DNA of 63,802 nucleotides. It comes from an uncultured cyanobacterium (lineage in GTDB: Bacteria; Cyanobacteriota; Cyanobacteriia; Cyanobacteriales; FACHB-T130). The first letter of the stretch is position 1. Each line of letters starts with the position of its first letter. The notes under the pieces were generated by a model. That model was not told the origin of the DNA. It worked only from the letters and a program-made list of their open reading frames with translations, and made no database searches. Below, in pieces: positions 38,579-47,601 of this stretch. Position numbers and translations under genes: made by a program. The stretch spans positions 1 through 63,802 of the forward strand of contig CAKZHE010000229.1 of NCBI GenBank assembly GCA_936920195.1. The letters are read 5' to 3'.

Positions 38579-40261
38579 ATGAAGAACATATTTCGGTGTG
38601 GAGTCGGTTTAATCGTTTTGGCACTAGCCAGCATCCCTGCCCAAGCAAATTCCGCTGAGGCAGAAAATCATCATATCGTGACAGAAAGCGCGATCGCCCA
38701 GGAACCCTTGGCAGTTCCCCCCCTGGATGCCGAGGAAACAGACACTGCCACCATGGAACAAGTTACCTCAGTCGATCAATTATCAGACATTCCCCCCGGA
38801 CATTGGGCGCAGGAATCCCTGGTAATGCTTTCCGAACGTTACAATTGTTTGCCCGCTCCCCGCGCCAATGGTAAATTTAGAGGCGATCGCGCCCTCACCC
38901 GTTACGAATTTGCCGCCGCCTTCAAAGCCTGTTTGGACACCATCGATAAATTCCTGGCAGAACAGGTAGAACGCAAGCGCAACCCAGAAGAATTAGTCAT
39001 TCTGAAAAGATTAAATCAGGAATTTGAGCAAGAAATTGCCCGCACTGCCGAATCGCGCCTCGATCCCATCGGCGATCGCATCGCCTTCTTGGAAAATCAT
39101 CAATTTTCCACCACCACTAAACTCTTTGGTCAAGTAATTGTTGGAGTCCAAGGACGGAGCAACAACACTAGGGATATTTCCCCTCGGGATGGTATCAAAG
39201 AAACTGCCGATTCCAGCACTCAAATTAACGTCATCAGCAACGTTCAATTAGGCTTAATTTCCCAATTTCCTGATAATAGTATCCTATTTACCGGATTGCA
39301 GTCAGGTAATGGTAGCACCGATTCTAACCTCATCAATGATGTTCGCCTAGGCTATGAAGACAATACCAATAACAGCTTGAAAATTAGCGATTTATCCTAT
39401 CGCTTCTACACCGGGAAAAAATTTGCCATTACCGTTGGACCCGCTGGTGTCAATGCTATTACAGTCTTTCGCGGACAAAACCGCTTTGAAACCGCTGGCA
39501 GTGGACCCATTTCTGCCTTTGCCCAACGCAATCCAATTTTGAGTATTGGTAGTGGTAACGGCGGTAATGGCAGCGGCGGTATTGGCTTTGATTGGCAAAT
39601 GGACCCCCGCGTCAGTATGCAAGGAATTTTTTCCGCAGCAACTCCCGGCAATCAAGGCAACAGACAAGGTTTATTTAATGGCGGCTATGCCACTGGATTG
39701 CAACTTACCCTTAACCCTGCCAACAAACTAGATACCGCCCTGTACTACATTCATGCCTATTCCCCCTTGGGTTTTCTGGGGACACAAATTGGCGACGATC
39801 AATTAGCTGGAAAAGGATTTCCTCTACTCACAAATGCTGTGGGAGCCAGTGCAAATTGGCAGATTGCACCAGAAATTACTTTAGGCACTTGGGGCGGCTA
39901 TAGTAGTTCCTTTATGCCGGGATTGCGAGGAACCGTAGAAACTACTAATTGGATGGCCTATATCAATTTCCCAGACTTGTTTGGCAGAGGTAATTTGGGG
40001 GGAATTTATGTTGGGCAGCCACCCAAAATTACTGGCAGTAACTTACCCACGGGTTTTAATGTACCAGGATTGTTGAATAATTCAGTTGGTAGTCCCGGAG
40101 GAGAACCAGGTACGACTACCCATGTTGAGGCTTTTTATCGCTGGCAAATCAATGATAACATTAGCATTACACCGGGATTTTTGTTGATTTTCCAGCCCCG
40201 GCATACCCCTGCCAGTGATAATATTAGCGTTGGTTTGTTGCGGACTACTTTCCAGTTTTAA
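38579..40261 (+). CDS. SLH-OprB outer-membrane porin (iron-uptake/carbohydrate porin family)
   Basis: 560 residues. Signal peptide (VGLIVLALASIPAQA), then an SLH domain (QLSDIPPGHWAQESLVMLSERYNC...ALTRYEFAAAFKACLD), a coiled-coil linker (EELVILKRLNQEFEQEIA) and an OprB-type beta-barrel ending in the aromatic residue of RTTFQF. This is the dominant cyanobacterial outer-membrane protein type, binding pyruvylated peptidoglycan through SLH. Members conduct inorganic ions including iron. Confidence 0.93.
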   Translation: MKNIFRCGVGLIVLALASIPAQANSAEAENHHIVTESAIAQEPLAVPPLDAEETDTATMEQVTSVDQLSDIPPGHWAQESLVMLSERYNCLPAPRANGKFRGDRALTRYEFAAAFKACLDTIDKFLAEQVERKRNPEELVILKRLNQEFEQEIARTAESRLDPIGDRIAFLENHQFSTTTKLFGQVIVGVQGRSNNTRDISPRDGIKETADSSTQINVISNVQLGLISQFPDNSILFTGLQSGNGSTDSNLINDVRLGYEDNTNNSLKISDLSYRFYTGKKFAITVGPAGVNAITVFRGQNRFETAGSGPISAFAQRNPILSIGSGNGGNGSGGIGFDWQMDPRVSMQGIFSAATPGNQGNRQGLFNGGYATGLQLTLNPANKLDTALYYIHAYSPLGFLGTQIGDDQLAGKGFPLLTNAVGASANWQIAPEITLGTWGGYSSSFMPGLRGTVETTNWMAYINFPDLFGRGNLGGIYVGQPPKITGSNLPTGFNVPGLLNNSVGSPGGEPGTTTHVEAFYRWQINDNISITPGFLLIFQPRHTPASDNISVGLLRTTFQF

Positions 40262-40370
40262 AAGGGGAAAGTAACTAAATTCAGATCTGACTGTAAATCT
40301 AAATGTGAAGAGAGAGGTAAATTCCCATTTGCCTCTCCCAATGATCAAAAATCTCCCTGCCTGAAGGATT

Positions 40371-41348
40371 ATGACTAGGTTTATTCACGACCAATTTGCT
40401 AAAGATTACCTCAAAGAACTATTATTATCTTTAGGAGAGGTAGAAACTAGCCACAATCTAGCCGGAGAAGTTCGAGAAATAGATGTTTGGTTTGTTCCAA
40501 CATTAGAACCAACAGGCGATTTTCCTCCGGGAACGGTTCGCGATCGCCAAAGTCTAGGATTATTAGGAAAGTTGGCGACGACGGCGGCAATTTTTGAACC
40601 ATTCCGCAATCCCGTCACCCCTAGCCAAGTTCGCAGCTGTATGGGTAAACTGTTTGATATCCACGCAGATTTGGAGCGACAAGCTAAACGAGAAAACACC
40701 AAAGTTAATCCAGATAACTTACCCCAGCTATGGATTTTGACTCCCACCGCCTCAGTAACTTTATTAGATGATTTTAGAGCGATCGCCAATGAAAATAACT
40801 GGCTACCAGGAGTCTATTTTCTTGGCAACCAGCTAAAAACAGCCATAGTTGCCATCCACCAGTTACCACGTACCCCCGAAACACTATGGTTGAGAATTTT
40901 AGGTAAAGGTACAGTCCAAAAACAAGCAATTGCCGAACTAAAACTACTGCCAGAATCGAACCTATTCCGCGCCAATGCGCTAGAGTTACTGTATAACTTG
41001 CAGGCGCACTTACAAGCCAATCAAGAATTGGATGAAGAGGAGAAAGTTTTAATTATGGAATTAGCCCCACTTTATTGGCAACAGATGGATGCAATTAAAC
41101 AACAGTCAAGGCAAGAAGGCATTCAACAAGGGATACAACAAGGTATGCAACAAGGTATGCAACAAGGTATACAACAAGCGCAGCAAGTGATTGTAGAAAA
41201 CTTGCTCAAAGTTCGCTTTGGTTCAGTAGATGCAGAACTTTCAGGGATCATTGCCCCTTTGTTACAGTTGCCGCCAGAGGAATTTACCTTATTGCTGATG
41301 CAATTATCTCGCGAAGAACTTTTAACTAGGTTTAGATCGCCTGATTAG
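40371..41348 (+). CDS. Rpn-like cyanobacterial family protein, paralogue 2
   Basis: 325 residues, paralogue of the gene at 36098 (MTRFIHDQFAKDYLKELLLSLGEV). It shares VREIDVWFVPT, the AIFEPFRNPVTPSQVRSCMGKLFD block and PQLWILTPTASVTLLDDF. The Gln-rich repeat IQQGIQQGMQQGMQQGIQQ is encoded by near-identical 12-bp units, so copy number may vary. The C-terminal VENLLKVRFGSVDAEL is DUF4351-like. No catalytic residues can be asserted. Confidence 0.75.
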   Translation: MTRFIHDQFAKDYLKELLLSLGEVETSHNLAGEVREIDVWFVPTLEPTGDFPPGTVRDRQSLGLLGKLATTAAIFEPFRNPVTPSQVRSCMGKLFDIHADLERQAKRENTKVNPDNLPQLWILTPTASVTLLDDFRAIANENNWLPGVYFLGNQLKTAIVAIHQLPRTPETLWLRILGKGTVQKQAIAELKLLPESNLFRANALELLYNLQAHLQANQELDEEEKVLIMELAPLYWQQMDAIKQQSRQEGIQQGIQQGMQQGMQQGIQQAQQVIVENLLKVRFGSVDAELSGIIAPLLQLPPEEFTLLLMQLSREELLTRFRSPD

Positions 41349-41364
41349 TATTTAAAAACCAAAA

Positions 41365-42099
41365 CTAAACTACTTCAATTTCTTGGAGGTGAGCGATCGC
41401 CACATTAGCCTTCTTCAAATAAGATGGGATGGGCGGTTTCCAGCAAATCCCGATGCTGCCAGCGGCTCCCGCCCGGTTTGCCATTTCAATATCTCCCGCC
41501 GCATCCCCCACCATCAAGGTAGCATTTGGCGCTACCCCCAACCGCTGACAAGCTTGTAAAAACAGTTGAGGATCTGGTTTGCTCAAACCATCTTCTACCC
41601 CCATTGCCAATTGCAGAATATCCTCTAATTGATGGTGTTGGACAAAGGATTGTACTGAGGCGGGGGGAGCAGCAGAGAGAATCCCTAATTTCAATCCTGC
41701 CTGGGAAAGCTTTTGCAATACTGCCAAACTGCCGGGAAAGACTGGTGAGGGAGCAGATTTTTGGATAACTAATTCAGCTTCCGTAAAGGCACGATGAGCG
41801 ATCGCTTGTGATTCTAACCAACTTCGCCCAGTTTCGGCAACATAAGCCGCCGCTGCAATTTCGCATTCCCGCCGACTGCCTACGGCAAATAACCCTGCCG
41901 CATCAATGGTACTGCCATTAATCCCAAAAGACATTAATAAAGGATCGCCAATTCCCGGTACTTGGGCATCAATTAGGCGAGCTACCTTTTGAGCTAAATT
42001 CCGTAAGGAATCCTGAGAATCTTCTAAAGTGCCATCTTTATCAAACAGAATTGCTTGAATATTGGTAAAGTTGACTGCACCGCAGCGAATTGTGACCAA
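41365..42099 (-). CDS. HAD-superfamily hydrolase (phosphoglycolate-phosphatase-like)
   Basis: 244 residues. Motif I FDKDGTLEDS (nucleophile Asp and acid Asp), motif II LGILSAAP, Lys in GLSKPDPQLF and motif IV MVGDAAGDIEMANRAGA. A Gph-like sugar-phosphate phosphatase; substrate unknown. A small ORF upstream on the same strand ends 7 bp before the start. Confidence 0.92.
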   Translation of the reverse strand: MVTIRCGAVNFTNIQAILFDKDGTLEDSQDSLRNLAQKVARLIDAQVPGIGDPLLMSFGINGSTIDAAGLFAVGSRRECEIAAAAYVAETGRSWLESQAIAHRAFTEAELVIQKSAPSPVFPGSLAVLQKLSQAGLKLGILSAAPPASVQSFVQHHQLEDILQLAMGVEDGLSKPDPQLFLQACQRLGVAPNATLMVGDAAGDIEMANRAGAAGSIGICWKPPIPSYLKKANVAIAHLQEIEVV

Positions 42100-42106
42100 T
42101 TGTTTT

Positions 42107-42421
42107 TCACTCCTGATATGGCGCGTTTAAATCATTTCCTACCCCAATGACCTGCCGAGGCTGAATAAGAGTTGTTTGCGGTGGAGTTGCTTGTTCTAAC
42201 GTGGTGACGCTGGAGGTGACGCTGCCTTGCTCGATTTGATATTGAAACGTCAAGCCAGAGCGACCGCAGAAGAGAGTATTTGCATCCATTCGGATGAGAC
42301 GATCGAGCATCTGAATCGGTGGCGTATCAGGAGTCAATTCATCACTCACGCTAACACTGCTGCCGTGAATCAGCAAGCATTTGAAGTTGTCCTGCATCCA
42401 GCGATCGCACATAAGGCACAT
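42107..42421 (-). CDS. Small hypothetical protein, 104 aa, divergent from the Fur-like site
   Basis: The ATG at 42421 (MCLMCDRWMQDNF) is chosen. The frame is open to 42640, but that would overlap the divergent flavoprotein gene. The sequence (TPPIQMLDRLIRMDANTLFCGRSGLTFQYQIEQG) looks protein-like but matches no family I know. It ends 7 bp before the HAD gene. Uncertain; it could be a remnant. Confidence 0.45.
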   Translation of the reverse strand: MCLMCDRWMQDNFKCLLIHGSSVSVSDELTPDTPPIQMLDRLIRMDANTLFCGRSGLTFQYQIEQGSVTSSVTTLEQATPPQTTLIQPRQVIGVGNDLNAPYQE

Positions 42422-42456
42422 GAGTGTGACCGCAAAACACTGCCCTATGATACAGC

Positions 42457-42475
42457 TAAGATGATAATCATTCTC
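42457..42475. promoter_or_regulatory. Fur-box-like palindrome
   Basis: TAAGATGATAATCATTCTC matches the 19-bp Fur consensus GATAATGATAATCATTATC at 15 positions, including the central ATGATAATCATT. It ends 20 bp before the flavoprotein ATG and about 36 bp from the divergent start, so it could repress both under iron sufficiency. Confidence 0.65.
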
Positions 42476-42494
42476 GTAGTCTAGCAATTTATTC

Positions 42495-43760
42495 ATGCCT
42501 GATACTGTGTTGGCGCTACCAAACTCGATTGAACTGGCGATCGTTGGCGCGGGACCCCATGCCCTGACGCTGGTAACGCACCTGTTAAAAAAGAAAAAAT
42601 CGATGCGGGGACGGTTTCTCGTCTTCGACCCTAGCGGCACGTGGATGAGTTGCTGGAATCATCAGTTTGCGGCGTTGGAAATTCCTCACTTGCGATCGCC
42701 CGCTGTTCATCACCCCGATCCCGATCCCCATGCCCTTCGCACCTTTGCCGAGTCTCGCCCCAACGAACTGTTTCCCCCCTACGACCTGCCGGGAACTCAA
42801 TTGTTTCAGGACTTTTGCCGGGATGCGATCCGTCGCTGGCAGCTACAGACTTGCGTGTATCCCGCTCAAGTCAAGCGGATTGAGCCACTGAGCCATCGGC
42901 GTTCTCAGTTTGGTCTGGAATTATCCAATGGTGAAATGGTCGTTGCCCGCCGAGTCGTCATTGCCAACGGGGGTGGAATCCCTCAGCTTCCAGCATGGGT
43001 TAGTCAGATTCCCATGAGTTATCCATCCAATCGCCTCTTGCATTCTAGCCAGATTGATTTACGTGGATTGGAACTTCGAGGCGAACGAATCCTAATTATC
43101 GGTGGGGGATTGACCAGCGGACACCTGGCTGTCGGAGCAATTGGTCGAGGCGCACAGGTGTTGCTCATGTCTCGCCGCACCGTTTACGAGAAACTGTTTG
43201 ATGCCGATCCGGGCTGGCTAGGGCCGAAATATCTCAAAAATTTTTGGGCAGAACCCGATTGGCATACTCGCTGGCAAATGATTCAACAGGCACGAAATGG
43301 GGGTTCTATGACCCCAGCGATGCTGACACAGTTGCGCCGTTTGGAGCGAGATGGGCGGATCGTGTTTTATGAGCAGTGTCAGGTTTCTCAAGCCAGGTGG
43401 AATGGAGACCACTGGCAGGTAAGTTGCGATCGCGCAGCCCTGCATGAGTGCATTCCGACTCAAAAAATCGCTTCTGCTTTGCCCGTGGATTGCGATCGCA
43501 TCTGGTGCGCTACAGGCACTAAGTTAGATGCAACCAAACACCCACTCTTGAAAGATGTTTTAGACGCTTATCCCACCGATGTTGTGAACGGATTGCCTGT
43601 TGTGGATGAATGCCTACGCTGGCGAAACTGCGAACTATTTATTATGGGCGGGTTAGCGGCATTACGCACCGGCCCAACAGCGCGGAATTTATCAGGGGCA
43701 AGGGCAGTTAGCGATCGCATCGTTCCCGCTCTAACCAAATCTAGTTTAGCGTTAAGCTGA
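42495..43760 (+). CDS. FAD/NAD(P)-binding protein, SidA/IucD/PvdA type
   Basis: 421 residues. N-terminal FAD site IVGAGPHALTLVTHLL (about residues 15-30), second nucleotide site ILIIGGGLTSGHLAV (about 198-212), the substrate-channel block IPHLRSPAVHHPDP and a C-terminal ATGT-like end (IWCATGTKLD). It resembles flavin N-monooxygenases that hydroxylate lysine or ornithine, but the GxGPHxL subgroup also contains enzymes of unknown substrate. The Fur-like site in front suggests iron control. No siderophore synthetase is near. Confidence 0.8.
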   Translation: MPDTVLALPNSIELAIVGAGPHALTLVTHLLKKKKSMRGRFLVFDPSGTWMSCWNHQFAALEIPHLRSPAVHHPDPDPHALRTFAESRPNELFPPYDLPGTQLFQDFCRDAIRRWQLQTCVYPAQVKRIEPLSHRRSQFGLELSNGEMVVARRVVIANGGGIPQLPAWVSQIPMSYPSNRLLHSSQIDLRGLELRGERILIIGGGLTSGHLAVGAIGRGAQVLLMSRRTVYEKLFDADPGWLGPKYLKNFWAEPDWHTRWQMIQQARNGGSMTPAMLTQLRRLERDGRIVFYEQCQVSQARWNGDHWQVSCDRAALHECIPTQKIASALPVDCDRIWCATGTKLDATKHPLLKDVLDAYPTDVVNGLPVVDECLRWRNCELFIMGGLAALRTGPTARNLSGARAVSDRIVPALTKSSLALS

Positions 43761-43893
43761 AAAAATCCTCAAAGAATTTGGCAAGAACTATCGGGTATTA
43801 CCAGTGCGGCAATTAGTCATTTCAATCCTAAAAAACTAGCGCTACTAGACAAACTAAGCTCCATAGCGCCAACGCAAATATTCGCCACAAAAC

Positions 43894-44322
43894 TTAACTG
43901 CGTTTTAAGAAACTTTTAAATTTAGCTTGGAGTTGGGCGATCGCCTGTTGAATTACACTCGCTGGACTAGGCTTGGGGCGTACTGCCAGCTGAATCGGCT
44001 CGTCGGCAAACTCCTTGCCCTTCAGCTTATAACCGTATTCCAACTCAGTCTTAGGATTGCGGAATGCCGGATACAACCGTGCTGCTCCCCGACGCAAATT
44101 TTCCTCCTCTTGGAAAATCGCCCCATTAATCTGCTTGCTCCGCTCCACTGCCAAGGAGCCAGCGGGAACCCAATTATCCTTACCCTGCATCCGAATGAAA
44201 ATATTAAACTCCGGCGCGCCATCAGCCTTCATTTGGTCGTATTTTTGGGAGGCTTGAACGCGCTTTTTCGTTGATTTACCAGTTTTCTTGGGGGTTTGAA
44301 CCTTGCCGAAGCCACCAGCCAT
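43894..44322 (-). CDS. HHL1-like protein
   Basis: 142 residues. Basic N-terminus (AGGFGKVQTPKKTGKSTKKR), then QKYDQMKADGAPEFNIFIRM, NWVPAGSLAVERSKQINGAIF, LEYGYKLKGKEF and DEPIQLAVRP. These blocks match plant HHL1 (hypersensitive to high light 1) and its cyanobacterial relatives, which act in photosystem II stability. No membrane helix is visible. Confidence 0.85.
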   Translation of the reverse strand: MAGGFGKVQTPKKTGKSTKKRVQASQKYDQMKADGAPEFNIFIRMQGKDNWVPAGSLAVERSKQINGAIFQEEENLRRGAARLYPAFRNPKTELEYGYKLKGKEFADEPIQLAVRPKPSPASVIQQAIAQLQAKFKSFLKRS

Positions 44323-44407
44323 AAATAAATTTTTCCCTTACTCTCTTGACAGAAGTTTATACTATTTTCAGAATATCCACCATCGATCGGGTCAAGGAAC
44401 CTAAAAC

Positions 44408-44875
44408 ATGGCAGAATATCGGATCAGGGTAGCCAAGGACAAAGCTGATTTAGTCAAAGGATTAATTACTTCTACCCAAACCACTGGACCATTCCAAACC
44501 TATGCGGATGCGATCGCCTTTGCTGCCATTTTAGGAGCGCAGCGGCAAAAACGAATCCCCCTAGGGGAAATTGCTCGCAAAGAACCCGCCCCGATTAGTA
44601 TCGACATCTTTATTTCTAGAGGGTACGATCTAGCTTTAAAATTATTGGCGATCGCCGAAAATAACAGTCTGGAAGTTCTGGTTACTACCGAAGAAGAAAC
44701 CAAAGAGAAATCCTATCGCATTTTTGAAGAATACGCCAACGGTGGCCTAGAAATCTTGCGGGAAGAATTGCGGGGAGCCATTGACTATTCCGAGCGAATT
44801 TTATTACTATTAATGTCCACCAAATTTGAGAAAGAAACCGATTTAGACGATTTTGATTTAAGCAAACTGCTCTAA
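44408..44875 (+). CDS. dnd system-associated protein 4 (orphan)
   Basis: 155 residues. Blocks GPFQTYADAIAFAAILGAQR and IFEEYANGGLEILREEL are typical of the dnd-associated protein 4 family, found beside DNA phosphorothioation (Dnd) loci. No dndA-E or dptF-H gene is in the window. Function unknown. It lies next to a broken C5 methyltransferase. Confidence 0.85.
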   Translation: MAEYRIRVAKDKADLVKGLITSTQTTGPFQTYADAIAFAAILGAQRQKRIPLGEIARKEPAPISIDIFISRGYDLALKLLAIAENNSLEVLVTTEEETKEKSYRIFEEYANGGLEILREELRGAIDYSERILLLLMSTKFEKETDLDDFDLSKLL

Positions 44876-44912
44876 TGCAGTTACTTCGCAGAGTAGGAAC
44901 CTAAAAATTTTC

Positions 44913-45049
44913 ACTCGTTCCTAGGCTCTGCCTAGGAATGCCTATCGAGAGGCTCTGCCTCGACGAGAACCAAGTTTAAACCTGCGTCGGGGCGGGTTTA
45001 TTCAGGTTATTGGCAAGGATTAAAATTCCTGCCCAAACCCGCCCCTACA
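44913..45049. repeat. Two dispersed repeats
   Basis: 44913-44972 is a copy of the CTCTGCCTAGGAA family (see 18676). 44985-45049 (GGGGCGGGTTTATTCAGGTTATTGG...) is an inverted-orientation relative of the sequence at 54196-54253. Both lie in the gap between the dnd4-like gene and the methyltransferase remnant. Confidence 0.7.
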
Positions 45050-45819
45050 TCAATCATCGTTAATAACTGAATACCTAGAAACTGTATGGACAGAAAACCT
45101 TTGATTAGAGTCTAAATAAGTACGCACGCTAGCCGCAAGATGAAAGGCAAACAAAGGCGAAACTGCATTACCTATTTGATTAAAACAACTTGTTTCTGTT
45201 CCCACAAAATCAAACCAATCTGGAAAAGTTTGTAATCGCGCTGCTTCTCTTAAAATTAATCTTCGCCTTCTGCCATCTGCTAATTTAATCCGGTGCATAT
45301 CTCCTGTCGCTGCGGAAATATTTCGACAAGTTAAAGTTCTGGCAGGTAGATCTAGATGCAGATCGCGAGGACGCTTGCAAAAAGACGCTTTTTCGTATTT
45401 GGCGATATATTCATCCATGCTAGGTGTGAGAAATTTAGATTCGGGAGGTGCTTGAAAAGCTAGTTCCCCTAAAGCTTCCCCCGCACTAATTTTTCTGGCT
45501 CGTATTTTGGGAAAAGTAAAATTACCTCGATGTCCTACTACTATGACTCGTTCTCGATTTGGCATGGTGGTCCGCCAATTAATATTGGCGCAGAGGGCAA
45601 ATTAGTATCTGTAGTTAAAAGAGTTTGGGTACATTCACCAGTTAAGTTTTGACGATAGGTGGCACAGCTATCAACATCCATTTCAAAACCGTGGGTTTGA
45701 AACCCTTGGGCTTCAAACCCCAAAGATAATCCACCGCATCCAGCAAATAAGTCAATGACTAGGGGATGTTGAGTAATGGCTGGTTTGAGTAGATGGTCGA
45801 TCTTGTCGATGTAACCCAT
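45050..45819 (-). pseudogene. C5-cytosine DNA methyltransferase with internal deletion
   Basis: 45819-45541 encodes the N-terminal part: motif I VIDLFAGCGGLSLGFEAQGF and motif IV ending in GGPPCQ. 45565-45050 encodes the C-terminal part in another frame, from NRERVIVVGHRGNF (motif VIII region) to motif X QIGNAVSPLFAFHL. The 75-80 residues normally between them, including motif VI (ENV), are missing. The join lies at about 45555, at CCAA, consistent with deletion between short matching sequences. The enzyme must be inactive. Confidence 0.9.
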
Positions 45820-45869
45820 AATTAGGTAAAATATGAATGAATATTAATTACATGATAAGGCAGAAGGGA

Positions 45870-46922
45870 ATGATTTCAGTCAACTTGCACGAACTATTTA
45901 ACACTATCGAAGAATTGGTAATGCACCACTCTCCTAGTGGGGTGGAGGGAGAAATTGACCAATTGTTAATGAGTCGCTTTGCGGAATTGGGGGTGGAGGC
46001 ATGGTTAGATCGGGCAGGAAATGCGATCGCCAAAATTCCCGGCAAAAGTTCGGAAAGAGCGATCGCTATTACCGCCCATAAAGATGAAATTGGCGCAATT
46101 GTCAAAAGTGTCGGCAAACACGGTAAAGTCTACGTCAGAAGGCTAGGCGGCTCTTTTCCTTGGGTATATGGAGAAGGGGCAGTGGATTTGTTAGGCGATC
46201 GCGCAACTATTCGCGGCGTTCTCAGTTTTGGTTCTCGCCACGTTTCCCACGAATCTTTTCAAAAAATGCAGCAGGAAGACAAACCTGTAATTTGGGAAGA
46301 TGTCTGGATTGAAACTAAATGTACCAGCGAAGAATTAGACGTGGCGGGAATTCGCCCCGGTACGCGGATGGTAATTAGCAAGCATCGCAAGCGCCCCATC
46401 AGAATGAAAGATTATATTGCCAGTTATACTCTAGATAATAAAGCTTCCGTCGCCATTTTACTCTATTTAGCCGCTAATTTAAAAGCTCCTGCCGTGGATA
46501 CCTATTTGGTAGCTTCTGCTAAAGAAGAAGTGGGGGCAATTGGAGCCATGTTTTTTACTCAACGGCAACCCTTAGATGCCTTAATTGCCTTAGAAATTTG
46601 TCCATTAGCACCAGAATATCCCGTTGTCGATGGAATTGCCCCCGTGTTGCTTTCCCAAGATGGTTATGGTATTTACGATGAAGGATTAAATGCAGAAATT
46701 AGCCAAGTAGCTGAAGAGTTGCAGATTCCGGTGCAATTAGCTGCCCTAGGTAGTTTTGGTAGTGATGCTTCCATTACCATGAAATTTGGACACGTTGCTC
46801 GCGCTGCCTGTTTAGCTTTTCCGACTCAAAATACCCACGGTTATGAAATTGCTCATTTAGGTGCGATCGCCAACTGTTTGCAAATTCTCAATGCCTACGC
46901 CGTTGTCGATTGGCAAGTTTAG
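45870..46922 (+). CDS. M42 family metallopeptidase
   Basis: 350 residues from the ATG at 45870 (MISVNLHELFNTIEELV); upstream in-frame starts at 45837 and 45852 are possible. Dinuclear-zinc aminopeptidase family. Metal and catalytic residues: ITAHKDEIG, TLDNKASVAI, SAKEEVGAIGA, ALEICP and the C-terminal NTHGYEIAH. Probably cytoplasmic peptide recycling. It separates the methyltransferase remnant from the ATPase-nuclease pair. Confidence 0.9.
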   Translation: MISVNLHELFNTIEELVMHHSPSGVEGEIDQLLMSRFAELGVEAWLDRAGNAIAKIPGKSSERAIAITAHKDEIGAIVKSVGKHGKVYVRRLGGSFPWVYGEGAVDLLGDRATIRGVLSFGSRHVSHESFQKMQQEDKPVIWEDVWIETKCTSEELDVAGIRPGTRMVISKHRKRPIRMKDYIASYTLDNKASVAILLYLAANLKAPAVDTYLVASAKEEVGAIGAMFFTQRQPLDALIALEICPLAPEYPVVDGIAPVLLSQDGYGIYDEGLNAEISQVAEELQIPVQLAALGSFGSDASITMKFGHVARAACLAFPTQNTHGYEIAHLGAIANCLQILNAYAVVDWQV

Positions 46923-46998
46923 AAGTTAATTTTCTATATGGCGCGTCTGAATCATTTGTTTTGTAGGGGTAGCGCCCCCGTGCCTACCCCAATTTAGA

Positions 46999-47601
46999 CT
47001 AGATACGTCCAATTAAACGATTGAATTCAATATAACGTGGGGAATTAATTTTCAGCATCCGCTCTGGGCGATTGTGAATATCAGGCTTTGATTGTCCTTT
47101 AGTCTTTTTAAGACTATCATTTTTTAATTCTTTTGTAGTTCTTACATCAACATTATTAATATTTCTAATATTAACGAAGCGATACATATACCCATTAAGA
47201 AAATCTTTTTCCTCCCAAAACACTTTGCCAACTTGCTGACAATAGCCAACAAAACATTGTGCGCCCTTAAGTTGCTGAATGATTTCCCACTCTAGACTTG
47301 TTCCAGCCTTCGCCTTCATCTCAATACAGATAATCACTTTTTTTACTTCAGTATTAGCAATAATGATAAAATCTGCCCGTTTACACTCACCTTTTGAGCC
47401 AGCAAATACTGTTCTTGGGGCAACAAAAGCATCAGCCTTAATGACAATAACTTGATCGTCGCTGGGCATTCCATTAATTGTCACTGAGCAATCAGGAAGA
47501 TCCGGTTCTCTGAGGATAACTCTATTTCTATTTCCGTTACTTTCCAATGGCACTTTAGCCGCATCCAAGATCATCGCTTGAAGAATCTCAATATCGCCCA
47601 T
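46999..47601 (-). CDS. PD-(D/E)xK-like putative nuclease, partner of the ATPase
   Basis: 200 residues from the ATG at 47601. The start overlaps the ATPase stop (TAATG), implying translational coupling. The core ADFIIIANTEVKKVIICIEMK has Asp77 and Glu94-x-Lys96 with typical spacing for a restriction-endonuclease fold, followed by a helix containing QQLKGAQ. The C-terminal part is basic (KKTKGQSKPDIHNRPERML). I infer DNA or RNA cleavage as the effector of the pair. It has no HIP1 site. The exact family is not recognised. Confidence 0.75.
   Translation of the reverse strand: MGDIEILQAMILDAAKVPLESNGNRNRVILREPDLPDCSVTINGMPSDDQVIVIKADAFVAPRTVFAGSKGECKRADFIIIANTEVKKVIICIEMKAKAGTSLEWEIIQQLKGAQCFVGYCQQVGKVFWEEKDFLNGYMYRFVNIRNINNVDVRTTKELKNDSLKKTKGQSKPDIHNRPERMLKINSPRYIEFNRLIGRI

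Noticed and set aside
42421-42640. Extension of the small minus-strand ORF upstream of 42421
   Set aside because: It would overlap the start of the divergent flavoprotein and run through the Fur-like site. The extra sequence is not protein-like.
45541-45565. Programmed frameshift in the C5 methyltransferase
   Set aside because: About 75-80 residues including motif VI are missing, which frameshifting cannot restore.
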